The notes under the pieces were generated by a model. The model worked only from the letters and a program-made list of their open reading frames with translations, was not told the DNA's origin and made no database searches. Of a DNA stretch of 22,225 nt, positions 1 to 6,967 are shown in pieces. The position numbers were made by a program, and so were the translations under genes. The stretch spans positions 1-22,225 of the forward strand of contig DXLO01000032.1 in NCBI GenBank assembly GCA_019414665.1, given 5' to 3'. Positions within the stretch are counted from its first letter, which is position 1. Every line of letters begins with the position of its first letter. Source of the DNA: Bacteroides sp. GTDB lineage: Bacteria; Bacteroidota; Bacteroidia; Bacteroidales; Bacteroidaceae.

Positions 1-52
1 AAGGTAGGAAGGAAAAGAGGGGAAAAAAACACGCACGAGGCCGAATGCTTAC
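1..52 (+). repeat. Left copy of 52-bp terminal inverted repeat
   Basis: These 52 bases are a perfect reverse complement of 22171-22222. The purine-rich outer half (G/A with a run of seven A) is followed by a GC-richer part containing CACGCACGAGGCCG. Identity stops at base 53. The match begins at base 1, so the repeat may continue outside the window. Read leftward, the opposite strand is a pyrimidine-rich tract leading to a likely TACCTTTG-type box at the window edge. No gene is seen inside it. Confidence 0.93.
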
Positions 53-89
53 CCTCAATCTATTCATTTAGATTGGGGAATATTTTTTT
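53..89 (+). terminator. Hairpin plus T-run just inside the left repeat
   Basis: Bases 53-62 pair with 69-78 (core CAATCTA/TAGATTG, six-base loop, one T-G wobble) and are followed by a run of seven T. This is a good intrinsic terminator for rightward transcription. Nothing in the window lies upstream of it, so it would stop a transcript coming from the left of the window. Confidence 0.6.
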
Positions 90-106
90 ATGTTCCATAA
101 ACCTGC

Positions 107-114
107 TATCTTTG
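107..114 (+). promoter_or_regulatory. -7 box of the ABC-F gene promoter
   Basis: TATCTTTG matches the Bacteroidota -7 consensus TAnnTTTG exactly. Transcription would begin near base 120 and give a leader of about 165 bases before the ABC-F start codon. No clear TTTG -33 element is visible. Confidence 0.6.
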
Positions 115-166
115 CCTCGCAAATTTAAAAATATTCCGATGAGAATTTAAAACATTCATTTCCATA

Positions 167-245
167 CAACTATTTGTTTTTACGTTGGGACAGCAGGCGA
201 AATAATTTCGTTTGTTGCGCAATAGTTGTCTTCTTATTCCAACTA
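167..245 (+). promoter_or_regulatory. Leader with mutually exclusive hairpins (attenuator-like)
   Basis: The leader contains CAACTA at 167-172, TAGTTG at 223-228 and CAACTA again at 240-245. The middle copy can pair with either outer copy but not both. The upstream pairing extends to CAACTATT/AATAGTTG and encloses a small CGAAA-TAA-TTTCG stem at 198-210. A three-codon frame (Met-Arg-Ile-stop) lies at 139-150. The layout resembles attenuation leaders seen ahead of some antibiotic-resistance ABC-F genes; the function here is inferred. Confidence 0.35.
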
Positions 246-286
246 CGAACTTTTCAGTATTCATATTTAAAATTCTTAGAAAGAGT

Positions 287-1879
287 ATGTGTATACATGT
301 ACAGTCCATTACTTACATGCATCCGGATAAAGATGTGCTTTTCAGTAATGTCAGTTTTACTATCAGTAAAGGGAAAAAAGTAGCCCTCATCGGAAACAAC
401 GGTTCGGGAAAATCTACCTTGATGCGATTGATAACTAAAGAGCTATTACCTTCTGAAGGACAAATTATATGTCCGGATATCCCCTATTCTATTCCACAGC
501 ATTTTGGTCAGTTTAATCATTTGACAGTAGCCGGGGCATTGGGAATAGAAAGAAAGTTATATGCACTTCATGCCATTTTACAGGGAGATGCTTCGATAGA
601 GCATTTTACGGCTTTGGCGGATGACTGGAAAATAGAAGAGAAAGCGGTTGCTGCTTTGAATGAATGGGGGTTGGTAGGAGTACCTCTTTCCTATCCCATG
701 CATTTGTTGAGTGGCGGTGAGAAAACAAAAGTTTTTCTAGCAGGAATTACTATATACTCTCCTGCTTTTATTTTGATGGATGAGCCTACCAATCATTTGG
801 ATGACGAAAGCCGTATCCGGCTGTACCGTTTTATAACTACTGCTGCAGCAGGGATACTGGTTGTCAGCCACGACCGGACATTACTCAATTTACTTTTTTC
901 TACCTATGAGCTTACTGCAAAAGGTGTCACTTATTATGCTGGAAATTACGATTTCTATAAAGAACAGAAGAAATTGGCTGTAGAAGCTCTGCAAACCCGG
1001 TTGAAGGAGAATGAAAAGCAATTACAAAAAGCCCGGAAGCAGGCACGTGAGGTAATGGAGCGTCAACAAAAGCATGATGTGCGAGGTAAAAAACAAAATG
1101 TGAAGAAAGGAGTCGGAAAGATGGCAATGCATACATTCAGGGATCAGGCTGAGAAAAGTACTGTCCGTTTAGGAGATGTTCATGTTGATAAGATCCGTTT
1201 TTTGGCAGGAGAAACAGTAGAACTGCATAAAGCTTTACCTGATATGAAGACGATGAAAGTAAATTTCAATTCATCTTCTTTGCATATCGGTAAAATACTT
1301 ATCGTAGCTTCAAGTGTGAATTATTCGTATGGAGAAAATCCTTTGTGGTCTTCTCCTCTTGAGTTTACCATCAAAAGTGGTGACCGTATTCATTTGAAAG
1401 GAAGTAATGGTAGTGGTAAAACAACTTTATTGAGGTTGATAACCGGAAGTCTTGCTCCTACTCAAGGTTCTTTGATACAGGCAGAAGGGCTGACGTACGT
1501 TTATCTTGATCAGGAATATTCTATAATTCGTAATGATTTGTCGGTATTGGAACAATTTGCCTTATTCAATAGTGAATTGTATGATAATGAATTGAGAACG
1601 ATTCTCAACCGTTTTTTGTTTCCTGTTTCCACATGGAACAAGAAGTGTAGCTATCTGAGTGGAGGTGAGAAGATGAAACTTTCTCTCTGTTGTCTTATGG
1701 TGAGTGCACAGGCCCCCGATGTTTTTATTGTGGATGAACCTACTAATAATATTGATATTCTGAGTATGGAGATATTGACCGAAACTTTGAAGGATTATCA
1801 AGGCACTTTGTTGGTGGTGAGTCATGACAACTATTTTGTGCAACAAATAAAGGCAGATAAGCAGATTGAGTTGTTCTGA
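287..1879 (+). CDS. ABC-F family ATPase (ribosome-associated)
   Basis: A 530-residue protein with two ATP-binding cassettes and no membrane segments, as in ABC-F proteins, which act on the ribosome as translation factors or antibiotic-protection proteins. The first cassette has Walker A GNNGSGKS (36-43), signature LSGGE (141-145), Walker B ILMDEP (162-167) and SHD (194-196). The second has GSNGSGKTT (372-380), LSGGE (457-461), VDEPTNNID (482-490) and SHD (512-514). A charged, helical interdomain linker (about 222-330, Lys/Gln/Arg-rich) is the part that reaches into the ribosome in this family. An ATG at 287 after an AGAAAGAG stretch is chosen because the protein aligns from there and 25 further upstream residues look like untranslated leader. 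The length fits (EttA about 555, Lsa about 500). Sequence alone does not show whether it confers resistance. Confidence 0.9.
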   Translation: MCIHVQSITYMHPDKDVLFSNVSFTISKGKKVALIGNNGSGKSTLMRLITKELLPSEGQIICPDIPYSIPQHFGQFNHLTVAGALGIERKLYALHAILQGDASIEHFTALADDWKIEEKAVAALNEWGLVGVPLSYPMHLLSGGEKTKVFLAGITIYSPAFILMDEPTNHLDDESRIRLYRFITTAAAGILVVSHDRTLLNLLFSTYELTAKGVTYYAGNYDFYKEQKKLAVEALQTRLKENEKQLQKARKQAREVMERQQKHDVRGKKQNVKKGVGKMAMHTFRDQAEKSTVRLGDVHVDKIRFLAGETVELHKALPDMKTMKVNFNSSSLHIGKILIVASSVNYSYGENPLWSSPLEFTIKSGDRIHLKGSNGSGKTTLLRLITGSLAPTQGSLIQAEGLTYVYLDQEYSIIRNDLSVLEQFALFNSELYDNELRTILNRFLFPVSTWNKKCSYLSGGEKMKLSLCCLMVSAQAPDVFIVDEPTNNIDILSMEILTETLKDYQGTLLVVSHDNYFVQQIKADKQIELF

Positions 1880-1893
1880 TGTTTTTATTTTGT

Positions 1894-1948
1894 CAAGTGC
1901 GGCATTTTTGTCAAATTCTATATTTAAAACAAAAATGCCGCAGACTTG
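1894..1948. terminator. Bidirectional terminator between ABC-F and GH3 genes
   Basis: GCGGCATTTTTG (1899-1910) pairs perfectly with CAAAAATGCCGC (1930-1941). The stem extends through CAAGT (1894-1898) and ACTTG (1944-1948) with a two-base bulge. T-rich sequence follows on both strands. It lies between the ends of two convergent genes. Confidence 0.8.
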
Positions 1949-1968
1949 ATTTATTTTATTCGGAGTTA

Positions 1969-4563
1969 TTATTGCAGTGTCAGCGTCTTTACTTGTAATT
2001 CGGCATCTTTAGAATTACCCCCTACCATTATATCGAAATTTCCGGCTATGGTGCGCATGGTATTTGTCTGCGCGTCCCACCATTCCAATTGTTTGGGTGT
2101 TAACTCTAATTCTACATTGACTGTTTTTCCTGCAGGAATTTGTACACGTTTGAAAGCACGCAGTGTTTTAACCGGTCCTTCCGCATCTTCTTGTTTTTTC
2201 AGATATACCTGTACTACTTCTTCCCCGTCACGATTACCGGTATTGGTTACAGGAACAATAATTTTGGCAGTTTCTCCTACTTTAATCGTTTGCTCCAGTT
2301 TGATGTTACCATAGTTAAAAGTGGTATAACTCAAACCATAACCGAATGGGAAAAGAGGATCACCTTTAAAATAACGGTAAGTACGTCCTGTCATATTATA
2401 ATCTTCAAAATCAGGTAATTGCGTTATGTTCCGGTAAAAAGTAACGGGCAGTCGTCCTGCAGGATTGTAATCTCCAAACAAAACTTCGGCGGCAGCTTTA
2501 CCTCCGGATTGTCCCGGATACCATGCTTGTAAAATGGCCTGACAATATTTGGTTTCGGGCTCCATGGCAATGGGTGATCCGGAAAAATTAACGAAAATAA
2601 CTTTTTTCCCGGCATCACAGAGTGCTTTTATCAATTCACGCTGAACAGCCGGAAGTTCGATGTCAGTACGGTCTCCTTTGCGGAATCCCGGTAAATTGAC
2701 ACCCATCTCCTCTCCTTCCAAACTTGGAGATATACCGCCTGCAAATATAACTACATCAGCATCTTTCACTTTTGCTACCGTGTTTTTAATGTTGACTTCT
2801 TCTTTAAATCCAAGATCGAAATTCAACTGTGCGTCTCCACTAAAGTATTGGAAGCGGATTTCTATATCGTATGGCTTGCCGGCTTCTGCATGCATGGCGT
2901 AAGCTTGTCCCCTGCCCCCATGTTTGTTGGTGAATTTCTTTACTTCTTCACCATTTATCAATAATTGTGTAGCTCCACAACTATAGAAGTTGAAAATAAC
3001 CTCTCCTGTTTCCTGGGGGGTGAACACACTTTGATAGACGGCCGAGAAATCGGTCAGGTTCACACCGGGAGCAAATACGGTGGCTCCGGAAGTGCAAAGA
3101 CGGAACGGTGTGGTAAGTTGTGCGGTGGCTACCGCATTTCCTTCATATTCCTTGTTGTTCCAATAGTGGGCGGAGAATCCTGGACCCTCTTTAGAAGTAC
3201 ACTGGCTGAAAACGCTTCTGATTAATGAGCGCTCCACCCAGCTGCAACCTTGTTCATAGATCAGTTTGTCGTTCTCTCCCATGGCTGAGCGGATACCTTC
3301 CAATAAGGTGATCGTATGTTTGGGAGTACCGTTATAATTACCCCATTGCATCACAGAATCATTTGCGTTAGGTCCCATGACGGCGATGGTTTGTCCACCG
3401 CGTTTCAGTGGCAGGATATTATTTTTGTTCAGTAACAGCGTCATTGATTTGCGTGCTATATCTAGTGACAGGGAATCATGTTCTGCCGAGCAAACCACTG
3501 AATAAGGAATTTTAGTCCATTCCACTTTGTCAGGATCATCCATTTCCCCCAATTCAAAGCGTGCTTTTAATAATCGTTTTACGGATACATCAATGTCCTT
3601 TTCACTGATTAATCCTTTTTTAGCGCTTTCTACCAATGCTTTATAACTGGAACCACATTCCAGATCCGTACCGCTTAATACTGCGGCGGCAGAGGCCGAT
3701 TCAGCATCCGGATGTGTTTTGTGTCCTTTTTCCCGATAGAAATCGTCAATAGCGCCACAATCTGAAAGTACAATGCCGTCATATCCCCAGTCTTGACGGA
3801 GAATTTGCATCAGCAGGCGGTCACTTCCGCAACACGGATCACCTTCCAAACGGTTATAGGCACACATTACCTCCTTTACTTTTGCTTCTTTTACTAATGC
3901 TTCGAAAGGTACAAGATAAGTTTCATGCAAGTCACGCGGTTTGATATTTTCCGCATTGAACTCATGACGATTCCATTCCGGCCCTGAATGGACGGCAAAG
4001 TGTTTGGCACAAGCGTGTATTTTATCGTATTTTTGATTAGCATCCATGCATTGCAATCCTTTTACCACATTTACCCCCATGACACTTGTCAGATAAGGAT
4101 CTTCCCCATACGTTTCAATACCTCTCCCCCATCTGGGATCGCGATAAATATTGACGGTGGGTGTCCACATGGTCAGGCCTTGATACCGTTCGTAGCTTCC
4201 CGCCGCCGAGTATGCGGCATTTTTGGCCCGGGCTTCATCCGAAACTGCGGTATAGATGGTATGTATGGCATCGGGCTCAAAAGAGGCCGCCATACCTATA
4301 GGCTGAGGAAAGACGGTGGCCAGTCCGCTCCGTGCCACTCCGTGCAAGGCTTCGTTCCACCAATTATAAGGTTTAATGCCTAATCTTTCGACAGGTTTGG
4401 AGTTGTCCATCATTAAGGCAACTTTTTCTTCTAGAGTAAGTTGTTGCAATAAATCCTCTGCCCGTTCTTCGGGAGATAAACTGCTGTCTTTATAAGCCGG
4501 TTGATTGTTACAGCCGCTTAGCATCACAAGGGAAGCAAATAAATATAGAATTTTGTTTCTCAT
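1969..4563 (-). CDS. GH3 beta-glucosidase/beta-xylosidase lipoprotein with PA14 insert
   Basis: An 864-residue lipoprotein (LSGC lipobox, lipid-accepting Cys18) of glycoside hydrolase family 3, which removes terminal beta-linked glucose or xylose from plant glycans. The N-terminal barrel runs from about 30 to 340 and includes KHF...H (187-191) and the nucleophile Asp268 in VLSDCGAI. The alpha/beta sandwich starts near 375 and is interrupted by a PA14-like domain (about 460-590). It resumes to about 750 with LEGEEMG (615-621), near where the acid/base Glu is expected. A fibronectin-III-like domain covers about 755-860. The barrel-sandwich-PA14-Fn3 layout is typical of Bacteroides exo-acting GH3 enzymes. 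The lipobox implies membrane anchoring, periplasmic or surface. No SusC/SusD pair is nearby, so it looks like a stand-alone enzyme. Substrate cannot be fixed; xylosidase is about as likely as glucosidase. Confidence 0.93.
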   Translation of the reverse strand: MRNKILYLFASLVMLSGCNNQPAYKDSSLSPEERAEDLLQQLTLEEKVALMMDNSKPVERLGIKPYNWWNEALHGVARSGLATVFPQPIGMAASFEPDAIHTIYTAVSDEARAKNAAYSAAGSYERYQGLTMWTPTVNIYRDPRWGRGIETYGEDPYLTSVMGVNVVKGLQCMDANQKYDKIHACAKHFAVHSGPEWNRHEFNAENIKPRDLHETYLVPFEALVKEAKVKEVMCAYNRLEGDPCCGSDRLLMQILRQDWGYDGIVLSDCGAIDDFYREKGHKTHPDAESASAAAVLSGTDLECGSSYKALVESAKKGLISEKDIDVSVKRLLKARFELGEMDDPDKVEWTKIPYSVVCSAEHDSLSLDIARKSMTLLLNKNNILPLKRGGQTIAVMGPNANDSVMQWGNYNGTPKHTITLLEGIRSAMGENDKLIYEQGCSWVERSLIRSVFSQCTSKEGPGFSAHYWNNKEYEGNAVATAQLTTPFRLCTSGATVFAPGVNLTDFSAVYQSVFTPQETGEVIFNFYSCGATQLLINGEEVKKFTNKHGGRGQAYAMHAEAGKPYDIEIRFQYFSGDAQLNFDLGFKEEVNIKNTVAKVKDADVVIFAGGISPSLEGEEMGVNLPGFRKGDRTDIELPAVQRELIKALCDAGKKVIFVNFSGSPIAMEPETKYCQAILQAWYPGQSGGKAAAEVLFGDYNPAGRLPVTFYRNITQLPDFEDYNMTGRTYRYFKGDPLFPFGYGLSYTTFNYGNIKLEQTIKVGETAKIIVPVTNTGNRDGEEVVQVYLKKQEDAEGPVKTLRAFKRVQIPAGKTVNVELELTPKQLEWWDAQTNTMRTIAGNFDIMVGGNSKDAELQVKTLTLQ

Positions 4564-4594
4564 AGTAAAATGGTAAAAATGATTAGTTACACGG

Positions 4595-4602
4595 CAAAAA
4601 TA
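4595..4602 (-). promoter_or_regulatory. -7 box of the GH3 gene promoter
   Basis: Read on the minus strand, the sequence is TATTTTTG, an exact match to TAnnTTTG, 31 bases upstream of the GH3 start codon. Confidence 0.6.
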
Positions 4603-4691
4603 GAATAATTATGAAAAAAGTCCGTGTATTTTTTGATTAAAAAGGTGGAAGATATTGTTTTTTATACAAAAAGGTGGGATAGATATAAAAA

Positions 4692-4725
4692 GTTTCCGGC
4701 CGGATACATCGTACCGACCGGAAAC
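4692..4725 (-). terminator. Intrinsic terminator of the CoA-transferase gene
   Basis: GTTTCCGGCCGG and CCGACCGGAAAC form a 12-bp stem with one mismatch and a ten-base loop. On the minus strand it is followed by TTTTTATA. It lies 23 bases past the CoA-transferase stop codon. Confidence 0.8.
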
Positions 4726-4748
4726 GTATGAGATACAGCAAATAATGA

Positions 4749-6242
4749 CTATTTATATTCTGCCCAATCTATCAGGCGCATATCCCCTTTCTTGGCCAGC
4801 GTATCATGCATAGCCAATGCAGCCGGAATACAATGAGGAGTTTGTCCTTTGGAAGACATTTTTACATAATCCCAAAGAATGTTCTTATAATCCGGATGTG
4901 CACAATTTTCGATGATAGCCTTGGCGCGTTCTACCGGGCTCTTGCCGCGTAAGTCGGCAACACCTTGTTCAGTAATAAGGATATTGACATCGTGTTCACT
5001 GTGATCTTCGTGAGAAACCATAGGAACGATGGCACTGATTTTTCCTTCTTTTGCCACAGACGGGCAAGTAAAGATGGAAATATAGGCATTGCGGGTAAAG
5101 TCACCTGAGCCACCAATACCATTCATCATTTTGGTGCCGCTGATGTGAGTAGAATTTACATTACCGTAAATATCTGCTTCGATGGCTGTATTGATAGATA
5201 TAACACCAAGACGACGGATAATTTCCGGGTTGTTTGAGATTTCAGACGGACGCATGACCAGTTTGTCACGGAAGAAGTCGATATCATCATAAATACCTTG
5301 CAGACATTCGTTGGTGACAGTCAATGAACAGGTACTTCCAAATTTTACACGTCCTTGGCGAATCAGGTCCACCACTGCGTCTTGTAATACTTCCGTATAC
5401 ATTTCGAAGGCGGGAATTGTTTTGTCTCGTCCCAAAGCACCCAATACGGCATTAGCAATGTTACCTACTCCACTCTGTAATGGCAGGAAGCTTGCAGGAA
5501 TAATACCCCGTTTCATGTCAGCTGCCAGGAAGTCGGCAACATTTTGTCCAATCTGGTCGGTGATAGGATCCGGTGCGGTAAATGAACGGGCCTGGTCAGG
5601 GGTGTTTACTTCCACTACGCCGATGATTTTTTTCGGGTCTACCTGTACATAAGGCAGACCGATACGGTCGCTGGGTTTGTAAATAGGAATTTCACGACGG
5701 TAAGGCGGGTCAAGCGGTTCATAAACATCGTGCAGGCCCATACCGTTTTTACTGTGGGCAGCGTTCAATTCGATGATCACTTTATCTGCCAGACGTGCAA
5801 TAGTCGGTGCAATTCCACCGGCGGCTGTCAGATAAACTTTGCCGTCGGGAGTGATTTCACACGCTTCCAGAATAGCGACATCTACTTTACCCATGAACCC
5901 GTAACGTACCTCCTGTGCCATTTGTGACAGATGGATATCGTTGTATGCTATTTCGCCGTTATTTACGGCTTTTCGGAAATCGGGGTTGGTTGTGTAAGGA
6001 GCACGGTAACGGATTGCCTTGACCCTGGATAAGATGCCGTCTGTAGCATCTCCTGTAGAAGCACCGGTAAAGATACTAATTTGAAAAGGGTTACCTTTGG
6101 CATGTTCTTCTTCTGCTATTTTTGCGACTTCGGGTGTTACGGCTTTCGGTGTTCCTGCCGGAGTAAAGCCGCTGAGTCCAATGTTGTAGCCATGCTTGAT
6201 ATAGCTGGCTGCTTCGGCTGCGGAAATAATATTAAATCCCAT
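4749..6242 (-). CDS. Succinyl-CoA:acetate-type CoA-transferase (acetyl-CoA hydrolase/transferase family)
   Basis: A 497-residue cytoplasmic enzyme of the acetyl-CoA hydrolase/transferase family. Members move CoA between succinate, acetate or propionate, a step in the acid fermentation of Bacteroidales. Visible family features are the glycine-rich LQSGVGNIANAV segment (256-267), the glutamate of MYTEVLQD (Glu284) that I take as the catalytic thioester-forming residue from its position, the NGIGGSGDF loop (374-382) and the C-terminal ITEQGVADLRG segment (423-433). The frame is open for 26 more codons upstream, but homology starts at MGFNIISAAEA, so the ATG at 6242 is used. The gene sits 37 bases after a small membrane-protein gene and may share its promoter. 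Substrate preference among short acyl-CoAs is not determined by these motifs. Confidence 0.88.
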   Translation of the reverse strand: MGFNIISAAEAASYIKHGYNIGLSGFTPAGTPKAVTPEVAKIAEEEHAKGNPFQISIFTGASTGDATDGILSRVKAIRYRAPYTTNPDFRKAVNNGEIAYNDIHLSQMAQEVRYGFMGKVDVAILEACEITPDGKVYLTAAGGIAPTIARLADKVIIELNAAHSKNGMGLHDVYEPLDPPYRREIPIYKPSDRIGLPYVQVDPKKIIGVVEVNTPDQARSFTAPDPITDQIGQNVADFLAADMKRGIIPASFLPLQSGVGNIANAVLGALGRDKTIPAFEMYTEVLQDAVVDLIRQGRVKFGSTCSLTVTNECLQGIYDDIDFFRDKLVMRPSEISNNPEIIRRLGVISINTAIEADIYGNVNSTHISGTKMMNGIGGSGDFTRNAYISIFTCPSVAKEGKISAIVPMVSHEDHSEHDVNILITEQGVADLRGKSPVERAKAIIENCAHPDYKNILWDYVKMSSKGQTPHCIPAALAMHDTLAKKGDMRLIDWAEYK

Positions 6243-6279
6243 GATATTCAATGTGTTATTCTTATTAGTATAGTTGTTA

Positions 6280-6630
6280 TTAATATTTGCGATTAAAAAT
6301 CTCTGAATAAATAAAAGCACGTCGTGCCTCTTCTTTAGTACTCAGTCTTATAGGAGTCCGGTCTTCCCTTTTGTTCTCTTTCCGGGGTGAATCTGTTGGT
6401 TTCTTGACCATCGGCTGATGCTGCATGCGGGGAGTCTGAGGTGTGCGGACTGTTTGAACGGAAGAAACAGGAAGGTCCTCCTCTATGTTCTCCTGCTCTA
6501 TTTCAGGAAATATATCTGCAAGCACTTTCTTTGGAGAAGGTGTTTTCTTCTCTTTGCCTGTTTTTGAGATTTGTTGCACGATGGCTGCAACAATGATTAT
6601 TATAAATATGATAACCTGAATGATATCCAT
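6280..6630 (-). CDS. Small single-pass membrane protein of unknown function
   Basis: A 116-residue protein that I cannot assign to a named family. Residues 3-19 form one very hydrophobic helix (DIIQVIIFIIIIVAAIV). The rest is soluble, polar and probably disordered, rich in Lys, Arg, Pro, Gln and Thr. A more ordered C-terminal helix (STKEEARRAFIYSEIF) ends the protein. The positive tail suggests a cytoplasmic C-terminus. The ATG at 6630 is preceded by AAGGAAAG and by a -7 box 27 bases upstream, so the extra upstream codons in this frame are not used. It is 37 bases ahead of the CoA-transferase and likely co-transcribed. Confidence 0.7.
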   Translation of the reverse strand: MDIIQVIIFIIIIVAAIVQQISKTGKEKKTPSPKKVLADIFPEIEQENIEEDLPVSSVQTVRTPQTPRMQHQPMVKKPTDSPRKENKREDRTPIRLSTKEEARRAFIYSEIFNRKY

Positions 6631-6656
6631 ACTTTCCTTATTATATAATGAATGCT

Positions 6657-6664
6657 CAAAGTTA
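6657..6664 (-). promoter_or_regulatory. -7 box for the small membrane protein/CoA-transferase unit
   Basis: The minus strand reads TAACTTTG, an exact TAnnTTTG match, 27 bases before the ATG at 6630. It supports that start over the longer open frame. Confidence 0.6.
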
Positions 6665-6700
6665 GAAAAATATTTCATAACTAACTCTATAAAAGGGCAT

Positions 6701-6744
6701 AAAAAAAGGAAGAGAACTTCACAGTTGTCTTCCCCTATTTTTTT
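6701..6744. terminator. Bidirectional terminator-like hairpin in a divergent intergenic region
   Basis: GGAAGAGAAC (6708-6717) pairs with GTTGTCTTCC (6724-6733) with one mismatch and a six-base loop. Seven A lie on the left and eight T on the right, so either strand could end here. No annotated gene runs into it from either side, which makes it an orphan. Confidence 0.6.
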
Positions 6745-6790
6745 AACCTAAACCTTAACTATGAAAAAATCTAATGTTTTTCGGAAGCAA
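6701..6790 (-). ncRNA. Candidate small RNA ending at the orphan hairpin
   Basis: The 337-base gap between the minus-strand membrane-protein gene (6630) and miaB (6968) has no convincing protein gene. On the minus strand CATATTTG (near 6787-6794) matches 7 of 8 positions of the -7 box. About 80 bases later comes the hairpin at 6708-6733 and a T-run. That would give a short RNA. On the plus strand the same stretch has a 14-codon frame (6761-6805) after an A/C-rich segment, the alternative reading. Neither is proven. Confidence 0.3.
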
Positions 6791-6853
6791 ATATGCGAAT
6801 TATAATAATACGTTGGTAACGTTAACGGTTTTTTTTGTTCACTGGTTATAATT

Positions 6854-6868
6854 ATTTAACAGTTAAAT
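6854..6868. promoter_or_regulatory. Perfect 7-1-7 palindrome upstream of miaB
   Basis: ATTTAAC-A-GTTAAAT is a perfect inverted repeat with a one-base centre, about 65 bases upstream of the miaB -7 box. Its size suits a dimeric regulator site, but AT-rich sequence gives such palindromes by chance. Confidence 0.25.
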
Positions 6869-6932
6869 GCATAATTCTCTTATAATATTCAATTTTCGGC
6901 TCTTTTATTCGTTTAATTTGTCGGTAACTCCG

Positions 6933-6940
6933 TATCTTTG
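6933..6940 (+). promoter_or_regulatory. -7 box of the miaB promoter
   Basis: TATCTTTG is an exact TAnnTTTG match, 28 bases before the miaB start codon. Confidence 0.65.
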
Positions 6941-6967
6941 CCTACGAAACCATAAAACAGAGAAAAT

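Noticed and set aside
212..286. 25 extra N-terminal codons on the ABC-F protein
   Set aside because: They are unlike ABC-F N-termini, while the ATG at 287 has a purine-rich site and starts at the family boundary.
174..383. Alternative 69-codon frame overlapping the ABC-F start as a leader peptide
   Set aside because: It begins with TTG, has no ribosome site and runs far into the ABC-F coding region in another frame.
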